Positions 34,604 through 43,225 of a DNA stretch of 64,000 nucleotides are shown here, piece after piece. A program made the translations under genes and the position numbers. This DNA comes from Blastococcus sp. LR1 (GTDB taxonomy: Bacteria; Actinomycetota; Actinomycetes; Mycobacteriales; Geodermatophilaceae). The stretch spans positions 1 through 64,000 of the forward strand of contig NZ_JAIUJY010000004.1 in assembly GCF_020166105.1 (NCBI RefSeq). The letters are read 5' to 3'. A model generated the notes under the pieces. That model was not told the DNA's origin and ran no database searches. It worked only from the letters and a program-made list of their open reading frames with translations. Numbering within the stretch: the first letter of the stretch is position 1; the number at the start of each line of letters is the position of its first letter.

Positions 34604-36259
34604 TCAGACCTGCCCTGTACGGGGGGTGGGCCGGGACCGGCGCACGACGAACGGGCCGATGGCCAGCAGGTCCACGGGAGCCGATCCGAAGCACTCCAGG
34701 GCGTCCCGCGGGTCGTCGACCATCGGGCGGCCGGCGGTGTTGAGGCTGGTGTTCACGACCACGGGGATGCCGGTGCGCCGCTCGAAGCACTCGAGCATGC
34801 GTGCCACCAGTGGCTCCTCGGCGCGGTCGACGGTCTGGATGCGCGCGGTGCCGTCGACGTGGGTGACGGTGGGGATGCGGGCCTTCCACTCCTGCGCGAC
34901 GTCGTGCACGAACAGCATGTAGCGCGAGGGGACCGGGCCGCGGCTGAAGATCTCCGGTGCCCGTTCGGCGAGCACCATCGGCGCGACGGGGCGGAACTGC
35001 TCCCGGCCCTTGACGTCGTTCATGCGCTCGAGGTTGGCCTCGTAGCCGGGGTGGGCCAGGAGGCTCCGGTGGCCCAGCGCGCGGGGGCCGTACTCGCTGC
35101 GCCCCTGGAACCAGGCGACGATGCCGTTGTCCGCCAGCACCTCGGCGACCGCGTCCGCGACGTCGCGCGGGCGTTCGTACTCGATCGCCGCCGTCGTCAG
35201 GTACTGCTCGATCTCGTCGTCGGACCAGCCGCGGCCCAGATCGGCGCCGGGCATGGGCTCGGTGGTCTCGCCGAGCCCGCGGGCGACGTGCAGGGCGCTG
35301 CCCAGCGCCGTCCCGGCGTCGCCCGCGGCCGGCTGGACCCAGACGTGCTCGAACGGGGTCTCGGCGAAGATGCGCGTGTTGGCGACGCAGTTGAGCGCGA
35401 CGCCGCCGGCCAGGGTGAGCGTCGTGTCGCCGGTGCGGTCGTGCAGCCAGCGGGCCAGGTCCAGCAGCACCTCCTCGGTGCGCTGCTGCACGCTCGCGGC
35501 GAGGTCGGCGTGGGCTTCCGTCCAGTCCTCGCCCTTGCGCAGGCGGGGAGCGAATGCGGAGAAGTCGATCTTCGGTGTGCGGAAGCCGCCGTCCTCGGTG
35601 GCCACGACCAGCTCCGACAGCTCGCCCACGAACCGCGGCTTGCCGTACGAGGCCATCGCCATGACCTTGAACTCGTCGCTGCTGCGCAGGAAGCCGAGGT
35701 GGTCGGTGAGGTCCTCGTAGAGGAGGCCCAGGGAGTGCGGGAGGGCCTGCCCGGCGAGGATCTCCAGCTGCCCGTCGACGTAGCGGCCGGCGAGGTGGCT
35801 GTGCGCCTCGCCGCGGCCGTCGAGGACCAGGACCGAGTTGTCCTGCGTGGGAGCGGCCAGGCCTGCCGACGCCGCGTGCGCGACGTGGTGCTTCACGTAG
35901 CGGACCTTCGCCGGGTCGAGCCCGGGCAGGGCATGGGCGAGGAACTCCGGGGCCTTCTCGGCGTACATCTTGCGCATGACGTCGCCGTCATCACCGAGGC
36001 CGGAGTCCTCGGGCGTGCCCATGAGGGAAGGGTCGAAGGAGTAGGCGACCGCGTCGAGCTCCTCGGGGTGGATGCCCGCTTCGGCCAGGCACCAGGCGGC
36101 CGAGAGCTCGGGGAGCTCCCACGCGCTCCACGGCAGCGGCCGCTTGCCGTGCTTGCGGCGGCTGAAGCGCTCCTCCTCGGCGGCGGCCACGATCCGGCCG
36201 TCGACGACGAGGGCCGCTGCCGGGTCGTGGTAGATGGCGTTGATGCCCAGGACCTTCAC
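34604..36259 (-). CDS. NodU/CmcH-type carbamoyltransferase
   Basis: A 551-aa enzyme that moves a carbamoyl group from carbamoyl phosphate via carbamoyl-AMP to a hydroxyl of an unknown acceptor. The N-terminal actin-like fold starts VLGINAIYHDPAAAL and includes KHHVAHAASA and the LTLAGGVALNC box. The C-terminal carbamoyltransferase domain has GRSEYGPRALGHRS, KGREQFRPVAPMVL and VVNTSLNTAGRPMV. GTG 36259 (VKVLGINA) has GAGGAG 7 nt upstream. No sugar, Nod-factor or antibiotic genes surround it, so the acceptor is unclear. Confidence 0.9.
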   Translation of the reverse strand: MKVLGINAIYHDPAAALVVDGRIVAAAEEERFSRRKHGKRPLPWSAWELPELSAAWCLAEAGIHPEELDAVAYSFDPSLMGTPEDSGLGDDGDVMRKMYAEKAPEFLAHALPGLDPAKVRYVKHHVAHAASAGLAAPTQDNSVLVLDGRGEAHSHLAGRYVDGQLEILAGQALPHSLGLLYEDLTDHLGFLRSSDEFKVMAMASYGKPRFVGELSELVVATEDGGFRTPKIDFSAFAPRLRKGEDWTEAHADLAASVQQRTEEVLLDLARWLHDRTGDTTLTLAGGVALNCVANTRIFAETPFEHVWVQPAAGDAGTALGSALHVARGLGETTEPMPGADLGRGWSDDEIEQYLTTAAIEYERPRDVADAVAEVLADNGIVAWFQGRSEYGPRALGHRSLLAHPGYEANLERMNDVKGREQFRPVAPMVLAERAPEIFSRGPVPSRYMLFVHDVAQEWKARIPTVTHVDGTARIQTVDRAEEPLVARMLECFERRTGIPVVVNTSLNTAGRPMVDDPRDALECFGSAPVDLLAIGPFVVRRSRPTPRTGQV

Positions 36260-36364
36260 GCAGAACTCCTCGGTCTGGGGGCCCGACCCGTCGTCTCCAG
36301 GTGCGTCCCCGTCGTCGCGATCTTCATGGCGGCGCGGCATCGCCGCAGCCCGAAGCCGCTCGGG

Positions 36365-38122
36365 TCAGCCGCGGGGGCGCAGCAGGTCGTGCTCGAGGAC
36401 GGCGGCCAGCGCGAGGGTCTTGTAGCCGACCTCGTCGAACAGCACCGTGATCCGGTCGTCCTCCACCCGCATCACGGCGCCGGCGCCCCATCCGGTGTGC
36501 TCGACGGCCGTCCCGACGGGGAACGGGGTGTCGAAGTCGGGTTCACCGGCGTTGTCGTGCGCCGTGCCGGCGGTGCAGTTGTCGCAGTTGCCGCACGGGG
36601 AGTCGAGCTGCTCGCCGAAGTAGCCGAGGAGGAACTGGCGCCGGCAGTCGGTGGTCTCGGCGTAGCCGCGCATCATCTCCACGCGGCTCTGGTCCACCTT
36701 CTCGTGGTGCTCGGCCAGCTGCCGGGCGCGTTCGGCGGCCTCGCCGGGGGGAGGGGCGCCCTCGGCCGGGAAGGCGGCGCCCTCCTCGTCCAGGACGACG
36801 GCGGCGACCTGCTCCAGGAGGTTGAGGTCGCGCGCCAGCGGGGTCGCGGCGCGGCCGGTCTCCTCGCGCAGGGCCGGCACGTCCACGCCGTCGTCGATCC
36901 CGGCGGCGGCCGCGGCCTGCACCAGGCCGGCGACCTGCTGGAGCTCCTCCTCGGCGGGGGTGCCGGCAGCGAAGAACCGGCGCAGCCCCAGGTCCTCCTG
37001 CCGGTACACGAGGACGGCGAGCGCGGGTTCGCCGTCCCGGCCCGCCCGGCCGATCTCCTGGTAGTAGCTGTCGACCGAGTCGGCCGGCTCGGCGTGGATC
37101 ACGAAGCGGGTGTCGGGCTTGTCGATGCCCATGCCGAACGCGGTGGTCGCGACGACGACGTCGAGCTCGTCGGCCATCCACGCGCGCTGGGTGTCCTCGC
37201 GCAGGGCCTTGTTCAGGCCGGCGTGGTAGTGCCGCGCGCGGAGGCCCCGGTCGGTCAGCTGCCCGGCGATGGTCTCCGTGCCCTTGCGGGTGGCGCTGTA
37301 GACGATGCCGGGCCCGCGCCCCTCGCCGATCTCGGCCAGGACGCGGTCGAGCACGCCCTGCTCCTTGCCGTGCGCGTCGGCGTAGTGGTCGACCTCCAGC
37401 CGGATCTCGGGGCGGTCGAAGCCGGCCACGACGACCTCCGCGTCGCGCATGCTCAGCAGCTCCACGATCTCGGCGCGGACCGGCGGCGCGGCGGTGGCGG
37501 TCAGCGCCAGGACCGTCGGGCGGCCGAGCTGGTCGATGACGCTGCCCAGGCGCAGGTAGTCGGGGCGGAAGTCGTGCCCCCACGCCGACACGCAGTGCGC
37601 CTCGTCGACGACGAACAGCGCCGGCTTGGCCTCGGCGATGGCCTCGACGACCTCGCCCTTGGTCAGCTGCTCGGGGGCGAGGAAGAGGAAGCGGACCGTT
37701 CCGTCACGCAGGCCGTCCAGCGCTTCCTGCTGGGCGCCGGCGGACAGCGTGGAGTTCAGCTGCGCGGCGCGGCCGGCGCGCTCCTCGAGTTCGGAGAGCC
37801 GGTCGACCTGGTCCCGCTGGAGGGCGATGAGCGGGGAGACGACGACCACCGGGCCGTCGAGGAGCTGCCCGGCGACCTGGTAGATCGCCGTCTTCCCGGC
37901 GCCGGAGGGGAGGACGGCCAGGGTGTCGCTCCCGCCGACGACGGCCTGCATCGCGCGTTCCTGCCCGGGGCGGAAGCCCTCGTAGCCGAGGACCTCGCGG
38001 GCGAACTCCCGGATGCGGCGGGTGCGGACCGAGGCGCTGTTCCCCGCGGGGTTGTCGTCGGACGCGGCAGGGGTGGTGGTGCGGGGCACCGGCTCCGGCT
38101 GCCCGGTCCCCGCGACCGGCAA
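36365..38122 (-). CDS. recQ: RecQ-like ATP-dependent DNA helicase
   Basis: A 585-aa superfamily 2 helicase. It has motif 0 YEGFRPGQERAM, Walker A LPSGAGKTAIYQ, DEAH box VVDEAHCVSAWGHDFRPDY, TATAAP and motif VI QEIGRAGRDG. A Cys cluster (CRRQFLLGYFGEQ...CGNCDNC) forms the RecQ zinc site, followed by a short domain (VEHTGWGAGAVMRVEDDRITVLFDEVGYKTL) in place of an HRDC domain. The N-terminal 30 residues are disordered and a downstream start (VRTRRIREF) is possible. It probably unwinds recombination or repair intermediates. Confidence 0.93.
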   Translation of the reverse strand: MPVAGTGQPEPVPRTTTPAASDDNPAGNSASVRTRRIREFAREVLGYEGFRPGQERAMQAVVGGSDTLAVLPSGAGKTAIYQVAGQLLDGPVVVVSPLIALQRDQVDRLSELEERAGRAAQLNSTLSAGAQQEALDGLRDGTVRFLFLAPEQLTKGEVVEAIAEAKPALFVVDEAHCVSAWGHDFRPDYLRLGSVIDQLGRPTVLALTATAAPPVRAEIVELLSMRDAEVVVAGFDRPEIRLEVDHYADAHGKEQGVLDRVLAEIGEGRGPGIVYSATRKGTETIAGQLTDRGLRARHYHAGLNKALREDTQRAWMADELDVVVATTAFGMGIDKPDTRFVIHAEPADSVDSYYQEIGRAGRDGEPALAVLVYRQEDLGLRRFFAAGTPAEEELQQVAGLVQAAAAAGIDDGVDVPALREETGRAATPLARDLNLLEQVAAVVLDEEGAAFPAEGAPPPGEAAERARQLAEHHEKVDQSRVEMMRGYAETTDCRRQFLLGYFGEQLDSPCGNCDNCTAGTAHDNAGEPDFDTPFPVGTAVEHTGWGAGAVMRVEDDRITVLFDEVGYKTLALAAVLEHDLLRPRG

Positions 38123-38229
38123 ACCGGGCCGCGGGCGAAGAGCTGCGCGCGCCCCTCCATCCCGTGGCGTGGATGACGGGGTGGCCGGGTCACCCCAGTC
38201 AAGGCCCCGGGTGGAGGCGCACGTACCAC

Positions 38230-38259
38230 TTGTTACGGATTGACTCCGTGCAGTAACTT
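38230..38259 (+). promoter_or_regulatory. Promoter candidate of the LuxR-type gene
   Basis: TTGTTA (38230-38235), an 18-nt spacer and TAACTT (38254-38259), with the ATG 12 nt further on. It lies in a locally AT-richer stretch between two divergent genes. Confidence 0.4.
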
Positions 38260-38271
38260 GGCCCGGCCTCG

Positions 38272-38637
38272 ATGGTGGCGGCCATGGTCGCCATCTGCCG
38301 AGCAGCCGGGGGAACCGACGGGATCGACTTCGGAGGTGGCTGGAGAGTGCCTTCGGGGGAGGTGTGCGGCCAGACCCAGCGGGCCTGCCGGTGGCGGTTC
38401 ACGGACTCGGAGTTGGAGATCCTGCGCCTGGTGGCAACCGGCATGACCGACGACGCCGTCGCCACCAGGCGAGGATCCAGCTCCCACACGGTGCGTCACC
38501 ACATGGCATCAGCGATGAGGCGAGCGGCAGCGTGCTCGCGCACCGAACTCGTTGCCAAGTGCTTTGCGGCGGGGGTCCTGACGTCCACCTGGCCGCCGGA
38601 CATCTCCGTGACCCACTGCCTGTGCAGTCTCGACTGA
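38272..38637 (+). CDS. LuxR-type helix-turn-helix protein
   Basis: A 121-aa protein whose middle (about 43-101) is a LuxR/GerE DNA-binding domain: FTDSELEILRLVATGMTDDAVATRRGSSSHTVRHHM with the recognition helix HTVRHHMASAMRR. There is no receiver, PAS or autoinducer domain; the N-terminal 42 residues show no known fold. ATG 38272 is assumed, ATG 38284 being possible. It lies 109 nt before the secreted-protein/ABC genes on the same strand and is the obvious candidate regulator for them. Codon use is less GC-biased than in the flanking genes, which suggests transfer. Confidence 0.75.
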   Translation: MVAAMVAICRAAGGTDGIDFGGGWRVPSGEVCGQTQRACRWRFTDSELEILRLVATGMTDDAVATRRGSSSHTVRHHMASAMRRAAACSRTELVAKCFAAGVLTSTWPPDISVTHCLCSLD

Positions 38638-38708
38638 ACCTGCCCGGCGGAATTGCCTAGTCGAAACCGGCGATGTGCGGGGGAGCGGAAAGCCACCACG
38701 ATCTCCCT

Positions 38709-38725
38709 GAACCGAACAACGGTTC
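38709..38725. promoter_or_regulatory. Inverted repeat in the leader of the secreted-protein gene
   Basis: GAACCG-AACAA-CGGTTC, a 6-bp-arm inverted repeat 21 nt before the start codon and just upstream of the GAGAGG ribosome binding site. It could be an operator, for instance for the adjacent LuxR-type protein, or an mRNA hairpin. Confidence 0.4.
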
Positions 38726-38746
38726 CCGACAGATCGAGAGGTAAAC

Positions 38747-39106
38747 ATGTCCAGTGCACGGAATGTCACAGCGGGAGCGGCGCTCTTCGCGGCGATGCTC
38801 TTGTCGGTTGCCCCGGCAACGGCCGCCATCGGCTTGATCTCGTACGAGGGGAGCGACTTCTCCCAGGACGTGAACACGTCGAGCGCTGTGCGGGCCTGCG
38901 ACGGCGAGAGCGACTCGCACGGCGTCCACGCGGACTTCACGACCAAGGGGTCGGGCGTCGTTCAGCAGATCCGGGACGGAAACGGGGCCAACAACAGCTG
39001 CGCGTACACCGGCAACTACGGCAACTACAACATCTATTCGCACCGGGCCGTCGAAGAGATCAATGCCGCCCCGGACAACTTCGGCCCTTGGAAGTACCCG
39101 TCCTGA
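38747..39106 (+). CDS. Small secreted protein of an ABC cassette
   Basis: A 119-aa precursor with a Sec-type signal peptide (ALFAAMLLSVAPATA, probable cut after ATA at residue 26) and a 93-aa mature part rich in Gly, Asn, Ser and Tyr. There are two Cys (C51 and C85), likely a disulfide, a TGNYGNYNIYSHR segment and the end FGPWKYPS. Not recognised. ATG 38747 has GAGAGG 7 nt upstream. Its stop overlaps the start of an ABC ATPase (TGATG), so the three genes are translationally coupled. The layout recalls lactococcin-972-type bacteriocin loci, but the sequence lacks that family's motifs. Bacteriocin-like, signal or self-protection roles are all open. Confidence 0.75.
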   Translation: MSSARNVTAGAALFAAMLLSVAPATAAIGLISYEGSDFSQDVNTSSAVRACDGESDSHGVHADFTTKGSGVVQQIRDGNGANNSCAYTGNYGNYNIYSHRAVEEINAAPDNFGPWKYPS

Positions 39107-39774
39107 TGCACCTCGGAGTTGATGTTCGGGAAGTGGTGGTAGAGGCCGGTGACCACCTGGTGCTGGCCTCTACCACCCTTTTCGCCGCTCCTGGGGAGGT
39201 CGTTGCCATCATGGGCCCCTCAGGATCAGGAAAGACGACCCTGCTGGCCTGCGTGGGCGGAACGGCGGTGCCGACGAGCGGCACGGTCGACGTCGACGGG
39301 ACGCGCGTCTCCGGCCTCGCCCCCGCTGCGCGCGCGCGATTCCGTCGTGAGCACGTCGGTCTGATCTTCCAGGATCCTGAGCTGCTGGACGAGCTGACGG
39401 TGGGCGAGAACGTGGCGCTGCAGCTGATCTTCTCCGGGGTGCCCCGATCCGAGGCGCGGAAGCAGGCGATGACAGCTCTGGATCGAGTCTCGCTGGCACA
39501 TCTGGTCGATTCGCCGATCCAGCACCTGTCCGGAGGAGAAGCTCAACGGGTCGCCGTGGCGCGCGCAACCGTGCGCCGGACTGCTGTGATCCTGGCTGAC
39601 GAGCCGACTGCATCGCTGGATGCGACCAATGCGCGCCTCGTCACCGACCTCCTCATCGACGCAGCCCGCGACCAGGGGTCCGCAGTGCTGCTGGCCACCC
39701 ATGACGCTGACGTCGCTGCCGCCTGCGACCGAGTGGTCTCCCTACGCGGAACGAGAGTCGACACGGTGCGATGA
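39106..39774 (+). CDS. ABC transporter ATP-binding protein (MacB/LolD type)
   Basis: A 222-aa ATPase subunit: Walker A MGPSGSGKTT, Q-loop FQDPELLDELTVGENV, signature LSGGEAQRVAVARA, Walker B VILADEPTASLD and H-loop ATHD. This is the MacB/LolD/FtsE subclass that works with FtsX-like permeases by mechanotransmission rather than classic transport. The start overlaps the stop of the secreted-protein gene, and the end overlaps the permease start. The open frame upstream of 39106 lies over the secreted-protein gene and is not coding. Confidence 0.93.
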   Translation: MHLGVDVREVVVEAGDHLVLASTTLFAAPGEVVAIMGPSGSGKTTLLACVGGTAVPTSGTVDVDGTRVSGLAPAARARFRREHVGLIFQDPELLDELTVGENVALQLIFSGVPRSEARKQAMTALDRVSLAHLVDSPIQHLSGGEAQRVAVARATVRRTAVILADEPTASLDATNARLVTDLLIDAARDQGSAVLLATHDADVAAACDRVVSLRGTRVDTVR

Positions 39775-41879
39775 GGTTGTTGCTACGCCTCGCTCTGCGC
39801 TTCGCGTTCTCCCGTGACCGGACTCAGCGATGGCGACAGGTCAGCGTCACCGTGTCCGCGCTGCTGGCCACTCTCGCCGTCCTGCTCGGCATCGGGGTCG
39901 TCGGTCTGGCTGCGGGAGCGGAGCAGCGCCGTGCGGACCGCATGCCCGTGCTGACCCGCGAGGAGCCGGCACCTGCTCCGTTGACGATGTCGCTGCGGGG
40001 AGAGATCTGGGCTGAGCGCCAGTTTCCCGTGCTCTGGCTCGACGTCGGCTCCGACCCCGACCCGTCGGTCCTCCCCCCCGGCCTGGAGCGGTTGCCCGAG
40101 CCGGGAACGGTGGTGGCATCCCCAGGGCTCGTGGAGTCCGGAGCCGTCGACGGGTTGGGTCTGGTCACCAGTCCCGTCGGCACCGGCCCCGACGGCACGA
40201 TCGGACCCGAAGGGTTGGCTGTCCCCTCGGAGTGGCTGGCGTACGCACGTCCGCCCGCCGGCCGTTCCCTGGGCACCGGCGGCGCGCTCATCTCCGTCGT
40301 CGGCTTCGGGCCTGGCCCGCACGACCCGACGATCACCTTCGAGACCGACCCTGCCGCGCCGTCTCTCGCCGCGGCGCTGTTCACCAGTGGATGGCTGTTC
40401 CTGCTTCCGGCCCTGGTGCTCGCCGCGAGTGCCGCCGCTGCGTTGTCGCCACTGCGGACCCGCCGACTCCACCTGCTGCACCGGTTCGGTCTGACCGGGG
40501 TCCAGCTACGGGCTCTCGCCGCCGTCGAGACCTCCGCACTGGCGGGTGTCGGTGTCCTCGGCGCCCTCGCCGGCTGGGTGCTCGTCGCTCCGCGGCTGTC
40601 GGATCTGCCGTTCTCGGGCATCGCCCTGCCACCAGGAGGGCTGGCGATCCCCCCGGCCCTGGTCGGCGGCGCCGCGGTCGGCGCGCTCGTCCTCTTCGCC
40701 GTGCTCGGCGCCCTGACCACCGGGGTGGGCAGGTCTTCCTCAGCACGGTCCAGCAGCCGCCGCCCGGCAGCGTCCGTCTCCGCGTGGAAGCTCACGCCAC
40801 TGGTCCTGGCAGGCCTGCTGCTGCTGCTCAGCCGTCTCCTCGGCGCCCAGTCCGGAGCTCCGCTGATCTGGGCGTCCCTCCTCGTCCTCCTCGCCGGCAT
40901 CCCCGTGGCCCTGCCGTGGCTCGTGCAGCGCTTCGGCAGCAGGCTCGCAGCCTCCCGGAACGCCCCTCGCTGGCTGGCCGGCCAGCGGCTGCGCTTCTCC
41001 CCGACAGCCCTTGCCCGGCCCGCCGTAGCCATCGCCGCGCTGGTCTTCGTCGCCGGCGCCCTCACCGGCATCCACCAGCGATTCACCGCCTCGGCCGCTC
41101 TCGAGGGCCCTCCCGGGACCATGTACCTGCTCGACTGGCGGGATTCGCGACCGGGCGACGCGGAGCTCGTCGCCGACCTTCTGGCTCCTGCGTCCGTCAT
41201 CCCGTTGCACCAGGCCGAGGGTGAGACCCCTCGGGCCTACCTGCCCACCTGCCAGGCCGTGCTCCCGGTCATCGGCGGACCTGCGGCGCGAGCGTGCGTC
41301 AACGGCGAACTCAGCGCCGGTGCCGCCCAGGCCTGGCAGGACGCCACGTCCAGCGTGCCGGTCCTCGGCGCCCCTCCCGAGCTCCCCGCCGGAAGCGTCC
41401 AGACCGTCCTCATCACCGGCGATCCCACACCGACCGACTCCGCTGTCTGGCGGGCCGTCAACCCGACCTTGTCAGCCGTCAACCTGAGCGTCCTCGGCGC
41501 TCAGGCCCTCGCCCCACCCCTTGCCCAGCAGTGGCTGCTCGCCGCCAGCTCCGTCGGGCTCCTCCTGCTGCTGCTGGCCTTCCTGCAGTCCTACGGCAAC
41601 CGGGTCCTCGCCGTCGTGGACGAGGATCGACGGCTCATCCGCGTAGCCCTCTCCGCCGGCGAGGTGCGGGCCGTCCAGCGCTGGACCCTCGCCGGCCCGC
41701 TGCTCATCGCCGCACCCACGGGGTTCGTGTGCGCGACCGTGTTCCTCGTCGCCGCCAACGACCTCGAACTCGCCGTGACCGCCACCGGTTGGGTCCTCGT
41801 CGAGACACTCGTCTGCGGGCTGACGAGTGCTCTCGTCGCCCTCGGTCTCGCTCGGCTCCAGCGCTCCTGGCTCAGCTAG
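39771..41879 (+). CDS. FtsX-like ABC transporter permease
   Basis: A 702-aa membrane protein, overlapping the ATPase stop by 4 nt (ATGA). It has an N-terminal helix (VTVSALLATLAVLLGIGVVGLAAG), an extracytoplasmic domain (about 55-200), a first bundle of membrane helices (about 205-320), a central pair (about 345-385), another helix near 418-440, a second extracytoplasmic domain with two Cys (LPTCQAV...ARACVNG, about 455-580) and three C-terminal helices (585-695). This duplicated layout resembles the large membrane proteins associated with bacteriocin or antimicrobial-peptide ABC systems. It probably exports or expels a peptide or lipid at the membrane, plausibly tied to the secreted protein. 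Confidence 0.88.
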   Translation: MRLLLRLALRFAFSRDRTQRWRQVSVTVSALLATLAVLLGIGVVGLAAGAEQRRADRMPVLTREEPAPAPLTMSLRGEIWAERQFPVLWLDVGSDPDPSVLPPGLERLPEPGTVVASPGLVESGAVDGLGLVTSPVGTGPDGTIGPEGLAVPSEWLAYARPPAGRSLGTGGALISVVGFGPGPHDPTITFETDPAAPSLAAALFTSGWLFLLPALVLAASAAAALSPLRTRRLHLLHRFGLTGVQLRALAAVETSALAGVGVLGALAGWVLVAPRLSDLPFSGIALPPGGLAIPPALVGGAAVGALVLFAVLGALTTGVGRSSSARSSSRRPAASVSAWKLTPLVLAGLLLLLSRLLGAQSGAPLIWASLLVLLAGIPVALPWLVQRFGSRLAASRNAPRWLAGQRLRFSPTALARPAVAIAALVFVAGALTGIHQRFTASAALEGPPGTMYLLDWRDSRPGDAELVADLLAPASVIPLHQAEGETPRAYLPTCQAVLPVIGGPAARACVNGELSAGAAQAWQDATSSVPVLGAPPELPAGSVQTVLITGDPTPTDSAVWRAVNPTLSAVNLSVLGAQALAPPLAQQWLLAASSVGLLLLLLAFLQSYGNRVLAVVDEDRRLIRVALSAGEVRAVQRWTLAGPLLIAAPTGFVCATVFLVAANDLELAVTATGWVLVETLVCGLTSALVALGLARLQRSWLS

Positions 41880-41934
41880 GCCGCTGCCCGGAGGGGCGAG
41901 GAGCCGGGGTTTGCCGTCTCCGCAGACGCGGATC

Positions 41935-41940
41935 TAGGGT
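41935..41940 (+). promoter_or_regulatory. -10-like hexamer of the molybdate gene block
   Basis: TAGGGT, 7 nt before the GTG start at 41948; leaderless-type promoter heading the HTH-TOBE/modABC block. Confidence 0.5.
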
Positions 41941-41947
41941 GCGGTCC

Positions 41948-42340
41948 GTGGCGACCTCCTACCGGATCGCCGAGGCGGCGGCGCTGCTCGGCGTCAGCGA
42001 CGACACCGTCCGACGGTGGGTCGACAGCGGCCGCCTCCCCGCGCGGCGCGACGCCGCAGGTCCGACAGTGGTGGAGGGCGCCGAGCTGGCGAGGCTCGCC
42101 ACCCAGCTGCGCGAGGCGCCCGAGCCCGGAACCACGCCGTCGTCGGCCCGGAACCGGCTGGCCGGCATCGTCACCCACGTCGTCCGGGACACCGTCATGG
42201 CGCAGGTGGAGATCCAGGCCGGCCCCTTCCGCGTCGTCTCGCTGATGTCCCGCGAGGCGGCCGACGAGCTCGGGCTGGAGCCGGGCGTCCGGGCCGTCGC
42301 GACGGTGAAGGCCACCCAGGTGAGCATCGACGTCCCCTGA
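41948..42340 (+). CDS. HTH protein with a molybdate-binding TOBE (Mop) domain
   Basis: A 130-aa protein with an N-terminal MerR/excisionase-type helix-turn-helix (SYRIAEAAALLGVSDDTVRRWVDSGRLPA) and a C-terminal Mop/TOBE domain (about 68-130; SARNRLAGIVTHVVRDTVMAQVEI..., VSLMSREAADELGLEPGVRAVATVKAT). It is a small ModE-like molybdate-responsive regulator or storage protein. It directly precedes modA on the same strand (66-nt gap) and has a leaderless-type start, so it probably senses molybdate and controls modABC. DNA target unknown. Confidence 0.88.
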   Translation: MATSYRIAEAAALLGVSDDTVRRWVDSGRLPARRDAAGPTVVEGAELARLATQLREAPEPGTTPSSARNRLAGIVTHVVRDTVMAQVEIQAGPFRVVSLMSREAADELGLEPGVRAVATVKATQVSIDVP

Positions 42341-42406
42341 GCGCAGTTGCGGCTCGGGGTGGCAGCCCCTTGCGCAGATGCGGAGAAATCTGCTCTGCTC
42401 TGCCGC

Positions 42407-43225
42407 ATGCGCGTCCCGGTACTGCTGCTGCCGCTCCTGCTGGCGCTCTCCGCCTGCACCGCCCAGGACGCCGACGCGCCCCCGGAGGAGGCGGCGGCCG
42501 GGAGTGCGGCGCCCGCCGCCGACGAGCTGTCCGGCACGCTCACGGTCTTCGCCGCCGCCTCGCTGACCGACGTCTTCACCGCGCTCGGGGAGGAGCTGGA
42601 GGCGCAGCACCCGCGCCTGGAGGTGGAGTTCAACTTCGCCGGGAGTTCGGCGCTGGCCGGCCAGATCGCGCAGGGCGCCCCCGCGGACGTCTTCGCCTCC
42701 GCCGACGAGGTCCAGATGGACCGGCTGACCGGCGAGGCGCTCGTCGAGAGCACCGACGTCTTCGCCCAGAACGCGATGATGCTCGCCGTTCCCGTGGAGA
42801 ACCCCGCCGGGATCGCGCTCCCCGGAGGTGGTGGCGTCCCGACTCTCGCCACGCTGCTCCCGGACGACGTCACCATGGCCGTGTGTGCGCCGGAGGTGCC
42901 CTGCGGGGCGCTGTCCGCGCAGCTCCTCGAGGCGGCCGGCCTGGCCGATGTGCCCGACACCTACGAGGAGGACGTGCGCGCCGTCCTCACCAAGGTCCAG
43001 CTCGGCGAGGTGGACGCCGGCCTGGTCTACGTCACCGACGTCCGCGCCTCGGGCGGCTCGGTTCTCGCCTTCGGCTTCCGCGAGGGCATCGCGCCGAGGA
43101 ACGCGTATCCGGTCGGCGTGCTCGAGGACGCCCCGAACCCGGCCGCGGCCCGGGCCTTCACCGACCTGCTGCTCTCGGAAGAGGGACAGCGCGTGCTGAC
43201 CGACGCCGGCTTCTTCGAACCGTGA
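42407..43225 (+). CDS. modA: Molybdate ABC transporter substrate-binding lipoprotein ModA
   Basis: A 272-aa lipoprotein with lipobox LSAC (C17), followed by an acidic linker and the periplasmic-binding fold: LTVFAAASLTDVFTALGEEL, FNFAGSSALAGQI and GAPADVFASAD, the oxyanion-binding serines being in the AASLT and GSSAL loops. The chosen ATG 42407 directly precedes the signal sequence. It captures molybdate or tungstate outside the membrane for ModBC. The stop overlaps modB (GTGA). Confidence 0.94.
   Translation: MRVPVLLLPLLLALSACTAQDADAPPEEAAAGSAAPAADELSGTLTVFAAASLTDVFTALGEELEAQHPRLEVEFNFAGSSALAGQIAQGAPADVFASADEVQMDRLTGEALVESTDVFAQNAMMLAVPVENPAGIALPGGGGVPTLATLLPDDVTMAVCAPEVPCGALSAQLLEAAGLADVPDTYEEDVRAVLTKVQLGEVDAGLVYVTDVRASGGSVLAFGFREGIAPRNAYPVGVLEDAPNPAAARAFTDLLLSEEGQRVLTDAGFFEP

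Noticed and set aside
38747-41879. Direct assignment of the cassette to the lactococcin 972 family
   Set aside because: The gene order fits, but the secreted protein lacks the short, Cys-free, Trp/Tyr/His-rich mature sequence of that family and has two Cys; only an analogy is justified.
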